From assembly GCA_944323625.1 (NCBI GenBank), contig CALUTD010000008.1, positions 1 to 64,000 on the forward strand: DNA of 64,000 nt, in the 5' to 3' direction. The position numbers were made by a program, and so were the translations under genes. Of the stretch, positions 17,683 through 26,003 are shown in pieces; the stretch's first letter is position 1, and every line of letters starts with the position of its first letter. This stretch comes from Candidatus Gastranaerophilales bacterium. GTDB lineage: Bacteria > Cyanobacteriota > Vampirovibrionia > Gastranaerophilales > Gastranaerophilaceae. The notes under the pieces were generated by a model, which was given only the letters and a program-made list of their open reading frames with translations, had not been told where the DNA came from and did no database searches.

Positions 17683-17890
17683 GGCAGAGCCGGCTTCTAA
17701 CTTGATTAACTTATTTTTAACATTAACCAACTTATTTTCAGGCAGAGCCGGCTTCTAACTTGATTAACTTATTTTTAACATTAACCAACTTATTTTTAGG
17801 CAGAGCCGGCTTCTAACTTGATTAACTCGTTTTTGAGATTATCCAACCTATTTTTCTGCAGAGCCGGCTCCTAACTTGTTTAAATTATAT
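17683..17890. repeat. 58-bp tandem array, four copies
   Basis: Copies start at 17683, 17741, 17799 and 17857, exactly 58 bp apart; the last is shortened and most diverged. Each begins GGCAGAGCCGGCTTCTAAC with the palindrome AGCCGGCT, then has two AACTTATTTTT blocks. Because the whole unit repeats without variable spacers, it is not a CRISPR array. Confidence 0.8.
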
Positions 17891-17963
17891 TTCTCTGTTT
17901 GTAAGATTTTTTAATATTAAATAAAAGCAATTTTTGTCAAAGATTACGTAGCATTTTAATAGC

Positions 17964-17994
17964 AAAAAACTACCGATTAAATCGGTAGTTTTTT
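17964..17994 (-). terminator. Terminator of the HEAT-repeat gene
   Basis: A strong hairpin ACTACCGAT/ATCGGTAGT flanked by A6 and T6 lies just past the minus-strand gene that ends at 18010. It would work in both directions. Confidence 0.8.
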
Positions 17995-18009
17995 ATAAAA
18001 TTGAATTAA

Positions 18010-18858
18010 TTATGCACTAACTTTTTTTGCGGCAGATTCATTAACCGGTTTCCAATTTGCTGCCATGATTTTTTTGAATGATTTCAATGCTGTATCTTCA
18101 AGTTCACCCAATTCTTCAGCTTTAACAATGAGTTCTCTTAAAGGTAATAATGCTCTTTGGTCTCGGAGTACACCTAAAGCAGCTGCTGCACCGGCTCTAA
18201 CCAAATCATTTTCTTTTTCGTTTTTCATTACTTCAATCAAAGAAGGAACTGCTTTTGTATCATTTAATTTTCCTAATGAAGTAACTGCATATATACGAAC
18301 ATTAACCCATTCATCTTTTAACATTTTTATAACATGTTCAACCGCTTTAGGGTTACCTATTTCACCTAATGCACGAGTAGCATCGCATCTAACATTTACT
18401 TTTTCGCTATCAAGAGATTCAATTAAAGAATCAGTAGCAACATCGCCTATTTCTATTAACGCATCGGTAGCTGTAATACAAACCTGAGGATTTTCATCAT
18501 TCAAAGCTTCAACCAGGGGTTCAACAACTTCTTTACCGCCCAAACGACCTAAAGCTCGAGCTGCACGAACACGAACATCAACATTTCGATCTTCACGTAA
18601 AGATTCAATTAACGGAATTGTTGCAGAAACTTCACCAAGTTCACCGAGCGCTCTTGCTGCATATAAACGAACTGAACCGTTTCTGTCATTTTTTAATACA
18701 TCAATCAACGGTTCAACAGCATTAGCATCGCCCATTTCTCCGAGTACTCTTGCAGCATTATATCTAACTTTTTCTGAATTACTTGTTCTTAAATCATTTA
18801 ATAACTCATCAAAAGATTTTTTTGCTTGTTTTTTTCTAGAGTTCACACTTATTGTCAT
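18010..18858 (-). CDS. HEAT-repeat (PBS-lyase type) protein
   Basis: A 282-aa all-helical protein of about seven 30-33-residue HEAT units, each with V-R-x-x-A-A-R-A-L-G-x-L/I-G followed by a paired helix (for example VRLYAARALGELGE and VRVRAARALGRLGG). Related repeats occur in cyanobacterial phycobilin lyases and in general scaffolds. Nothing here suggests pigment attachment, so a protein-binding scaffold is the safe reading. No signal peptide is visible. It stands alone with a long AT-rich upstream region (18859-19150) and its own terminator. Confidence 0.9.
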   Translation of the reverse strand: MTISVNSRKKQAKKSFDELLNDLRTSNSEKVRYNAARVLGEMGDANAVEPLIDVLKNDRNGSVRLYAARALGELGEVSATIPLIESLREDRNVDVRVRAARALGRLGGKEVVEPLVEALNDENPQVCITATDALIEIGDVATDSLIESLDSEKVNVRCDATRALGEIGNPKAVEHVIKMLKDEWVNVRIYAVTSLGKLNDTKAVPSLIEVMKNEKENDLVRAGAAAALGVLRDQRALLPLRELIVKAEELGELEDTALKSFKKIMAANWKPVNESAAKKVSA

Positions 18859-19203
18859 TCTTCCTCCGACAAAAATTTACTTACTATACCATTACATATA
18901 TATAAAATATTTTTTGATTAATTTATTGTCTTTTTTTGAAATATATGTTTCATTTTATTAACATATTTTCGGGAACAGATAAAATGTACTTATAACACTT
19001 TTTCCTCTGTGGTTCTTTTATTATATCATGTTTTTTTACAAATTAATACTCTTTTTTCAATATATTTTTTATTTTTATTTGATTGTTTTAATAACATTAT
19101 CTCTTATTTATTAAATATAGGCCATGATTTTGTAACAAAATTTAATATAAATTGAACATTTTTGAGTTATGCTTATAGTATATTGGTGGAGTTTTTGTTT
19201 TTT
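18859..19203. promoter_or_regulatory. Divergent intergenic region with a promoter for the prenyltransferase
   Basis: About 340 AT-rich bases between divergent genes. TTGAAC (19152-19157) and TATAGT (19174-19179) are spaced 16 bp apart, with GGTGGAG following at 19185. No RNA gene or repeat was recognised in the rest. Confidence 0.5.
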
Positions 19204-20193
19204 ATGCGTGGCATTATAGATAAGTTTGCTCTGTGGTTTATGGCGTTGAGAGGATATTCGCTGCCAATTTCGGTTATGTCCTGGCTTGTTCCTTTTTTGT
19301 TTGCAAGTCTGAATGGGGGAAACATATTATACGGAATTATTGCTTTATTTGGAATAATTATTCTGCATTTGGCAACAAATATTTTTGATGATACCGTTGA
19401 CTATATAAGAGCTAAAAATGATATAGATAGAGGATTAAAGTCAGATTTTAACTTCCAAAAAGGGAAATGCTTTTTCATTTTTAACAATGATTTGACTATA
19501 AAAGATTATATAAGAGCCTCTTTAATATTATTTATTTTTTCAATGCTGATTGCATTGTTCTTTATATATATTTACGGAATAGAATTACTTTTAATTATAA
19601 TTCCTACAATAATTTTATGTATTTTATATCCTCTTTTAGGCTGCCTTGGTTTTGGTGAAATTATAGTTGCACTTGTTTTTTCTCCGCTTTTATATCTTGG
19701 TGTTTATTTTGTTATGACAGGAAGTTTTTCTGCCGATATATTGTTGATTTCTATTTCTACTGGGCTTTTATCGGTAGCAGTTTTGCACAACCATATGCTT
19801 TTAGATTTCGAATGTGACAAAATTAACCGAAAAACAACTCTTTGCGGAATATGTAAGACTAAACAAAGGGCACTTTATTTATTAGGCATTATAATTTTTT
19901 GTTCTTATTTAAACATTTGTATTTGTGTAATATTTAAACTTTTAAGTCCGTATTATTTAATTTCTCTTTTCAGTCTGCCAACTGCAATAACTCTTTATAA
20001 AGTTATGAATATTCACATCGAAAATCCCGAAACAGAGATAGTCAAAAATATTTTTATGGGGAATACAAAAGAAATTGAAAAAGCTCCTCAGAATCAAAGA
20101 AATTTTTTATTAAAATTTATAATAGTAAGAAACTTGCTTTCTTTATTTACATTATTAATATGTATATCAGTAATACTTTCGGAAATTTTATAA
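19204..20193 (+). CDS. UbiA-family prenyltransferase-like membrane protein
   Basis: An integral membrane protein (about 329 aa from ATG 19204, chosen because the upstream TTG at 19162 overlaps the promoter) with eight or nine hydrophobic segments. It has both aspartate-rich motifs of the UbiA family: NIFDDTVDYIRAKND (first, N-x3-D-x3-D-like) and LDFECDKINRKTT (second, D-x3-D). Such enzymes attach prenyl chains to aromatic rings, as in menaquinone synthesis (MenA). The acceptor cannot be named. The C-terminus is unusually long. A small zinc-ribbon gene follows after 1 nt. Confidence 0.75.
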   Translation: MRGIIDKFALWFMALRGYSLPISVMSWLVPFLFASLNGGNILYGIIALFGIIILHLATNIFDDTVDYIRAKNDIDRGLKSDFNFQKGKCFFIFNNDLTIKDYIRASLILFIFSMLIALFFIYIYGIELLLIIIPTIILCILYPLLGCLGFGEIIVALVFSPLLYLGVYFVMTGSFSADILLISISTGLLSVAVLHNHMLLDFECDKINRKTTLCGICKTKQRALYLLGIIIFCSYLNICICVIFKLLSPYYLISLFSLPTAITLYKVMNIHIENPETEIVKNIFMGNTKEIEKAPQNQRNFLLKFIIVRNLLSLFTLLICISVILSEIL

Positions 20194-20194
20194 A

Positions 20195-20431
20195 ATGTAC
20201 GTAATCGAAAAATTAATAAGATTATATAAAAAATATATTATAAAAGAAAAACCTATATATATTCAGACATCAGGTACAGACGAAGAAGAACTTGAAGATA
20301 TAGTTACCTGTAAACATACTTTTATGCCTGTGGATTCTACGGGTAATCTTTTGGCCTGTTCAAAATGTGGTTATCTTATTACAAGAAAAAGACTTAATAA
20401 AATAAGATGTCCGAGCAAAAAGTTACGATAG
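20195..20431 (+). CDS. Small zinc-ribbon-like protein with C-terminus supplied by a repeat element
   Basis: 78 aa, basic N-terminus, then CKHTFMPVDSTGNLLACSKCGYL, which could form a zinc site with its cysteines and histidine. The GC-rich family B repeat begins at about 20409, so the last residues (CPSKKLR) and the stop codon come from the repeat. The original C-terminus was probably different or longer. It abuts the UbiA-like gene. Function unknown. Confidence 0.65.
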   Translation: MYVIEKLIRLYKKYIIKEKPIYIQTSGTDEEELEDIVTCKHTFMPVDSTGNLLACSKCGYLITRKRLNKIRCPSKKLR

Positions 20432-20699
20432 CGGATTTGCGGACGGACGAAGTTCCGGAAAGCGAAAGCCGAAATGAGGACAGCCGAAGGCGAACGAATG
20501 ACAGGCTTGAGCGCAAAGCAAATCAAAGAAGCAGCCCGAAGGGTGTGAGTAACTTTTTGTTACAAAACGAACAGCAGAGACAAAGGCGATGCTTGTGAGC
20601 TTGTATCCGACGCAGCATAGCTGCTAGGTGAGGACGCTTCAAAAGGTGAGCCCCAATTTTTCGGCGTGGATGACACGGCGAAAAATGTGGGCGACACTA
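20409..20699 (+). repeat. GC-rich hairpin repeat, family B, copy 1
   Basis: It begins TGTCCGAGCAAAAAGTTAC and ends GGGCGACAC. Shared blocks with the inverted copy at 51441-51767 include GTGTGAGTAACTTTTTGTTA, GCGATGCTTGTGAGCTTG, TATCCGACGC and TAGCTGCTAGGTGAGG. It fills most of the 393 bp before the helicase gene. The open frame inside it (20407-20598) is judged non-coding. Confidence 0.75.
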
Positions 20700-20788
20700 G
20701 ATTAGATAGCAAACATAAAAATAAAAAATCTGATAAGCCAAAATTATTGCATAAATAGACTGTAAAAATTATGTATTTAGAGAAAAAT

Positions 20789-20818
20789 TTGCGAATATTT
20801 GTTCAAATATAATATAAT
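20789..20818 (+). promoter_or_regulatory. Promoter giving a probable leaderless helicase mRNA
   Basis: TTGCGA (20789-20794) and TATAAT (20813-20818) are 18 bp apart. The ATG at 20825 falls at the expected transcription start and no Shine-Dalgarno is visible. Confidence 0.5.
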
Positions 20819-20824
20819 ATTTAT

Positions 20825-22789
20825 ATGGATAATTTGACCGTAAAAAAATATACGCTTAAGAAAGTAACGACCAGGGCCGTATACAAGATTGATTATGAAA
20901 AAGAGCTTAATCCCCGCCAACTTGAAGCCGTTAAGAAAAAAGACGGACCTATACTTGTTATTGCAGGGGCCGGCAGCGGTAAAACAAAGACTCTTACATA
21001 CAGGGCTGCAAGATTAATTGAAGACGGAGTAAATCCTAAAAATATTTTGCTTTTGACTTTTACAAAAAAAGCTGCAAAAGAAATGCTTTCAAGAGCGACT
21101 TTGATATTAGACTCAAGATGTGAACAGATAACAGGCGGAACATTTCATTCTTTTGCAAACATTATTTTAAGAAAATACTCACCGCTGCTCGAACTTCAAA
21201 ATAATTTTACAATAACGGACAGAACAGACAGTGAAGATATAATTAATCATATAAGATCAAATATTATAAATAAACAGGAAAAAAGATTCCCTAAAAAGGG
21301 CACTATTTTAGACATATATTCAAAAGCCGTAAACAAAAATATACCTTCTGATGAAATTATATCAGCAGAATACAATAATTTTTCACATTGCACTGAAAAA
21401 ATAAATGAAATAATCAGTTTGTACAATGAATATAAACATAAAAATTCAATACTGGATTATGATGACTTGTTATTGTATTTAAGGACTCTTTTGGAATCTA
21501 ATCCCGAAGTAAGAAAAAAATTGTCAAATGAATATAAATATATAATGGTAGATGAATATCAGGATACTAATACGATACAGGCTCAAATTATAAAACTTTT
21601 GGCTGCCGAGCATAATAATGTTATGGCGGTTGGTGATGACTCTCAAAGTATATACTCTTTTAGAGGAGCAAATTTTAAGAATATACTTGAATTCCCGAAT
21701 ATTTTTGAAAACACTGAAATTATAAAGTTAGAGCAAAATTACAGAAGTTCTCAAAATATTTTGGCACTTGCAAATGAAATTTTACTAAAAGCGAAAGAAA
21801 AGTATGACAAAAACTTGTTTTCAGAAATAATAAGTCCTGAAAAACCAGCCCTTATATCTGCAGAAGATATGCAAACCGAAGCCAAATTTATAGCTCAAAG
21901 AGTTTTAGAGCTTTCAGAAGAAGAAAATATACCGTTAAACGATATTTGCGTTTTGGCAAGAAACTCAAGAATGACATACAATTTAGAAATTGAACTTTCT
22001 AAAATGAATATTCCGTTTAAAAAATTCGGCGGTATGAAATTTATTGAAGCAGCGCATGTTAAGGATATAATTGCTCATTTAAGAGTAATATTAAATCCGA
22101 CTGACGTAATAAGTTACACAAGAATACTGCTTTTGCTTGACGGGATAGGAAATCAAACAGCGAATAAGCTTTTACCTGTCTTAACAACGGATGATAATAT
22201 AAAAGATAAAAAGCTTCCGGTCAAAAACCCTGAAGCAATAATAAAATTGACAGAGTTAATTAATATTAACCAACAGAATCTTTTTAATCCGTCTAAAATT
22301 GTTGAAAACGTTATTAAATACTATGAACCCATTTTAAAAGATAAATATGATGATTATCCTAAAAGAGAAAAAGACCTGGAACACTTTATGGCTTTAAGCG
22401 AAAAGTATTCAAGTCTTGAGGATTTTTTAAGTGACTTGGCACTTGAGCCGCCCGATACTTCCATATCCGATATTGAAGAAGGAGCTTATAAAGATGAATT
22501 TTTAACTCTTTCAACAATTCATAGTGCAAAAGGGCTTGAATATAAAGCAGTATTTATTATTGGCGCAGTTGACGGCAGGTTTCCGTCATTATATTCTTTT
22601 AATTCTCCCGAAGATTTGGATGAAGAACTCAGACTTATGTATGTCGCAATAACAAGAGCAAAAACTCATCTTGCAATAACATATCCTATAGATATGTTTG
22701 ATTACTCAACAAATATGGTACTATCAAAACCTTCAAGGTTTTTAGACGGAATTAATCCTGAAATTCTCGAAAAATGGGTTATAGAATGA
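20825..22789 (+). CDS. UvrD/PcrA-type superfamily 1A DNA helicase
   Basis: A 654-aa 3'-5' helicase. Motifs in order: LNPRQLEAVKK (Q motif), Walker A AGAGSGKTKTLTYRAA near residue 48, TGGTFHSFA, Walker B VDEYQDTN, GDDSQSIYSFRGA, EQNYRSSQNIL, LSTIHSAKGLEYKAVF and MYVAITRAKTHLAIT. It would act in nucleotide-excision or mismatch repair and replication-fork clearing. It is slightly shorter than E. coli UvrD (about 720 aa). The 15 codons before the helicase core are lysine-rich. Whether it is UvrD, PcrA or a second paralogue is open. Confidence 0.93.
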   Translation: MDNLTVKKYTLKKVTTRAVYKIDYEKELNPRQLEAVKKKDGPILVIAGAGSGKTKTLTYRAARLIEDGVNPKNILLLTFTKKAAKEMLSRATLILDSRCEQITGGTFHSFANIILRKYSPLLELQNNFTITDRTDSEDIINHIRSNIINKQEKRFPKKGTILDIYSKAVNKNIPSDEIISAEYNNFSHCTEKINEIISLYNEYKHKNSILDYDDLLLYLRTLLESNPEVRKKLSNEYKYIMVDEYQDTNTIQAQIIKLLAAEHNNVMAVGDDSQSIYSFRGANFKNILEFPNIFENTEIIKLEQNYRSSQNILALANEILLKAKEKYDKNLFSEIISPEKPALISAEDMQTEAKFIAQRVLELSEEENIPLNDICVLARNSRMTYNLEIELSKMNIPFKKFGGMKFIEAAHVKDIIAHLRVILNPTDVISYTRILLLLDGIGNQTANKLLPVLTTDDNIKDKKLPVKNPEAIIKLTELININQQNLFNPSKIVENVIKYYEPILKDKYDDYPKREKDLEHFMALSEKYSSLEDFLSDLALEPPDTSISDIEEGAYKDEFLTLSTIHSAKGLEYKAVFIIGAVDGRFPSLYSFNSPEDLDEELRLMYVAITRAKTHLAITYPIDMFDYSTNMVLSKPSRFLDGINPEILEKWVIE

Positions 22790-22929
22790 AAAAATTTTTA
22801 ATATATTAATGTTAAAAAAGTTGAGTATTCGTGGAATATAATATAAAGTGAAAAATATAATTATACGGAGGGAAATATATGTTTAATTTTGGTTAAAATA
22901 ATACCGGCAATAAACAACAAGAACGCAAA

Positions 22930-23607
22930 TTGCCGTTTTTTTTTTGGGGGGGGGGAAGTACAGGCTTAAGTGAATGTGAAAAGAAAAAATCCGCCTTAAA
23001 ATCTTTCACACTGGCAGAAGTTTTGATTACCTTAACTATTATAGGTTTTGTTGCTGCAATGACCGTACCGATTCTTACAGCTAACCACAAAAAAATTGAA
23101 TATGCCGCAAAATTGAAAAAGTTTTATAATACTATGAATTCTGCTATAGAACAGGCGGAGATTGATTATGATCTTCCTCGCTCAAAATGGCCAAGTGAAG
23201 GGTATCAGGTTTTTTTTGATAATTATTTGAAAGATTATATTAAATATACCAAAATAGACACAGCAAGTAATTATCCAAATTCCAATATGGATGATTACAA
23301 TGCATTAGATTGGAGTAATTTTTCTGTATATTTAGATGATGGTATGATATTAAACTTAACAGGAGGCTCAAGCGTTCCAATATTTTTAGTAGATGTAAAT
23401 GGAGAAAAAGGTCCAAATAAGGATGGTCACGATATTTTTGATTTTGAATATCAGCCTAATCCACAAGAATATTGTCAAAATTTACAAAAAACAAGAGCTC
23501 AATTAATATCCGATTGTTCGCAAAGCGTTGGTCATGCAGCTAAATGTACTTGTCTAGTTATGTTAGATGGTTGGGAATTCAAAAAAGACTATCCCTTGAA
23601 ACTTTAA
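22930..23607 (+). CDS. Prepilin-like protein behind a T10-G10 tract
   Basis: From TTG 22930 the frame runs to 23607 (225 aa): a leader with PFFFWGGG from T10 (22936-22945) and G10 (22946-22955), then SFTLAEVLITLTIIGFVAAMTVPI, the (pseudo)pilin signature, KLKKFYNTMNSAIEQAE, VDVNGEKGPNKDGHDIFDF and a C-terminal CTCLVMLDGWEFKKDYPLKL. The well-placed ATG at 22879, with GGAGGG, is in the same frame but meets TAA at codon 6, so the real start is unclear. TTG 22930 has no ribosome site. A change in either tract would shift the frame. A strong terminator follows. Confidence 0.75.
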   Translation: MPFFFWGGGSTGLSECEKKKSALKSFTLAEVLITLTIIGFVAAMTVPILTANHKKIEYAAKLKKFYNTMNSAIEQAEIDYDLPRSKWPSEGYQVFFDNYLKDYIKYTKIDTASNYPNSNMDDYNALDWSNFSVYLDDGMILNLTGGSSVPIFLVDVNGEKGPNKDGHDIFDFEYQPNPQEYCQNLQKTRAQLISDCSQSVGHAAKCTCLVMLDGWEFKKDYPLKL

Positions 23608-23618
23608 TTAATAAACGA

Positions 23619-23648
23619 AAAAACGGTTAAAAATTTAACCGTTTTTTT
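23619..23648 (+). terminator. Terminator after the 22.9-kb prepilin
   Basis: The hairpin AAACGGTTAAA/TTTAACCGTTT is flanked by an A run and T7. Confidence 0.85.
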
Positions 23649-23675
23649 AGATTGTATGAAATTATAGTAAAAGTA

Positions 23676-23716
23676 TAAATAAAAAAAATAAAATTTGACA
23701 ACCTATATTTCTTTTT
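23676..23716 (+). repeat. Partial copy of repeat unit C
   Basis: It matches the first 40 bp of the units at 16652 and 17223 (AT tract, TTTGACAACCTATATTTC, then a long T run), ending 48 bp before the lysA start. It may contribute promoter sequence. Confidence 0.55.
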
Positions 23717-23764
23717 TTTTTCTTGTTATATTAATGAATAATGGCAGTAAATACAGGAGAAAAT

Positions 23765-25090
23765 ATGAAAACCGCAAATCAGGATATAAAACCGGTAACA
23801 ACAAAAATTAATGAAAACGGAAATATTGAAATCGGCGGATGTGACTTAACGGATTTAGCCAATAAATACGGAACTCCGCTATATATATTTGACGAAGCTA
23901 CAATAAGAGCAATGGCAAAAAGCTACAAAGATGCATTTAAAGACTATCCCAAAATTAATATGATGTTTGCTGCCAAAGCATTTATGACAAAAGCAATATG
24001 CAGAATAATGCAGCAGGAAGGATTCGGGCTGGATTTGTGTTCGGGCGGTGAAATATATACTGCAAAAAATGCAGGTTTTGATATGTCAAATACTCTGTTT
24101 AACGGTAATAATAAATCTTTTGACGAATTGAATTTTGCAATTGAAGCGGGAGTTAAAACAATATCAGTCGATAATTTTTTTGAACTTGCACTTTTAAATG
24201 ATATTGCAAAATCTCATAATAAACAAGTTAAAATACTGCTCAGAATAACACCCGGTATTGAATGCCATACTCATGAATATATTCAAACCGGTCATTTGGA
24301 TTCAAAATTCGGATTTGATTTAACCCAGCTTGATGAAGCTGTTGAACTTATTATAGATGAGTATAAAAATTTAGATTTTACGGGACTTCATGCACATATC
24401 GGCTCACAAATTTTTGAAAAACAGGTTTATTATGATGAAGTAGGTGTTATATTTAAGGAATTAAAAAGAATAAAAGATAAATATTCTATAACACTAACGC
24501 AGGTTAACCTGGGTGGCGGATTAGGAATAAAATATACAAAAGATGATGAACCGATATCAGTATATGATTTTGCAAAAACTCTTATTGAATCAATTGAAAA
24601 ACATTCAAAAGAATATGAAATTGAAGAACCTGAAATATTTATTGAGCCGGGAAGAAGCATGGTTGGTACTTCGGGAGTCACTATATATACGGCCGGCAGT
24701 TCAAAAAAAGTACCTAAAGGCAGAAAATATCAGGCTGTAGATGGCGGAATGTCAGATAATGCACGACCCAGTTTATATCAGGCAAAATATACGGTGGAAA
24801 TAGCAAATAAACCCGAAGTTAAAGAACTTGCTAAAGTTACAATAGCCGGTAAACACTGTGAATCCGGAGATATACTTGCAAAAGATATTATGCTGCCCGA
24901 AACTGAGGAGGGTGATATTATTTGTTTCTACTCTACAGGCGCATACGGCTACTCCATGTCAAGTAATTATAACAGAGTTCTTAAACCTGCCGCAGTACTT
25001 GTAAATAATGGAAAATCTGATATCATTATAAATAGACTGACTTATGAACAATTATGCGAGTCTGATATTATTCCTGACAGATTGAATTAG
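23765..25090 (+). CDS. lysA: Diaminopimelate decarboxylase
   Basis: The PLP enzyme for the last step of lysine synthesis. ATG 23765 is preferred because AGGAGA lies 5 nt upstream; the in-frame ATG at 23741 has none. About 441 aa. The alanine-racemase-like barrel contains MMFAAKAFMTKAICR, with the PLP lysine in AAKA, and HAHIGSQI. The C-terminal domain has EPGRSMVG, DGGMSDNARPSLY and CESGDILAKD with the active-site cysteine from the partner subunit. cdaA follows after 6 nt. Confidence 0.95.
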   Translation: MKTANQDIKPVTTKINENGNIEIGGCDLTDLANKYGTPLYIFDEATIRAMAKSYKDAFKDYPKINMMFAAKAFMTKAICRIMQQEGFGLDLCSGGEIYTAKNAGFDMSNTLFNGNNKSFDELNFAIEAGVKTISVDNFFELALLNDIAKSHNKQVKILLRITPGIECHTHEYIQTGHLDSKFGFDLTQLDEAVELIIDEYKNLDFTGLHAHIGSQIFEKQVYYDEVGVIFKELKRIKDKYSITLTQVNLGGGLGIKYTKDDEPISVYDFAKTLIESIEKHSKEYEIEEPEIFIEPGRSMVGTSGVTIYTAGSSKKVPKGRKYQAVDGGMSDNARPSLYQAKYTVEIANKPEVKELAKVTIAGKHCESGDILAKDIMLPETEEGDIICFYSTGAYGYSMSSNYNRVLKPAAVLVNNGKSDIIINRLTYEQLCESDIIPDRLN

Positions 25091-25096
25091 AAGATA

Positions 25097-26002
25097 ATGC
25101 TTGATACTATTTTGAATATGTACAGAAATTTTCTCGGAAGCGGTGACATCGTTAAAAGTGCTGCTGCTTTTACGTTGAAAGATTTCTTTCAGATTCTTAT
25201 AGTTATTTTGATTCTTGCATATTTTTATTACAAATTCATCAGAAATACCCAGGCAGAAAAACTTGTAAGAGGCATTTTTCTTTTTGTAATTGCGGCATGG
25301 GGGTTTAGTGCCGTACTTATTGCTCTTGAATTTGAGATATTGGGTCAAATAGCGCAGTATCTTTTAAGCGGTATATTACTTTCTTTGGTTATAGTTTTTC
25401 AACCCGAGTTAAGAAAGTTACTTGTACATTTAGGACAAACAAAATTTGTTGCGAAAAATTTCTTTATATTTAAAAATAATAATAATGCTCAAACAATAAG
25501 AGCAAATACGATAAAAGAAATAACTGAAGCGGTAAAATATTGCAGCAGAGTTAAAAGAGGAGCTTTGATAGTCCTTCAAAAGACGGAAGACAGGTCTTTA
25601 TTTAATGAAGTCGGAACAAGTATAAATGCAGATATAACTGCAGAACTTATATTAACAATATTTTTCCCAAACACGCCGCTTCACGACGGAGCTATGGTTA
25701 TCTGTAAAGATAAGATACTTGCAGCAGGTGTTTTGCTTCCTTTGACCGAAGATCCTAAATTAAGCTGGAGATACGGAACAAGACACAGAGCCGCAATAGG
25801 AGCAACTGAAATAAGTGATTCTGCTTGTATTGTTGTTTCGGAAGAAACAGGTGATATTTCAATTGCTATTGACGGTATATTAAGAAAATACGATGATATA
25901 ACAAAATTTAAGGAAGATTTGGAATCATTAATAGGAAATGAAAATTCCGAAAAGACTGAAAATGTGTTTATTCAAAATCTATTGAAACTGAGAAAGAAAT
26001 AA
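25097..26002 (+). CDS. cdaA: Diadenylate cyclase, CdaA type
   Basis: It makes cyclic di-AMP, a second messenger for potassium and cell-wall homeostasis. The 301-aa protein has three N-terminal membrane helices (residues about 30-110) and then a DAC domain with FQPELRKLLVHLGQ, the catalytic TPLHDGAMVI and the nucleotide-binding RYGTRHRAAIGATE. The usual regulator gene cdaR is not adjacent; lysA is upstream and an aldolase downstream. A receptor for c-di-AMP was not recognised in the window. Confidence 0.93.
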   Translation: MLDTILNMYRNFLGSGDIVKSAAAFTLKDFFQILIVILILAYFYYKFIRNTQAEKLVRGIFLFVIAAWGFSAVLIALEFEILGQIAQYLLSGILLSLVIVFQPELRKLLVHLGQTKFVAKNFFIFKNNNNAQTIRANTIKEITEAVKYCSRVKRGALIVLQKTEDRSLFNEVGTSINADITAELILTIFFPNTPLHDGAMVICKDKILAAGVLLPLTEDPKLSWRYGTRHRAAIGATEISDSACIVVSEETGDISIAIDGILRKYDDITKFKEDLESLIGNENSEKTENVFIQNLLKLRKK

Positions 26003-26003
26003 A

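Noticed and set aside
17683-17890. Possible CRISPR array
   Set aside because: The whole 58-bp unit repeats with no unique spacers, and no cas genes are present in the window.
18010-18858. Phycobilin lyase
   Set aside because: The HEAT repeats resemble that family, but no phycobiliprotein or bilin genes are present and the repeat itself is generic.
20407-20598. 63-codon open frame in the 20.4-kb repeat
   Set aside because: It is repeat-derived, has no ribosome site, and the inverted copy at 51.5 kb does not preserve the frame.
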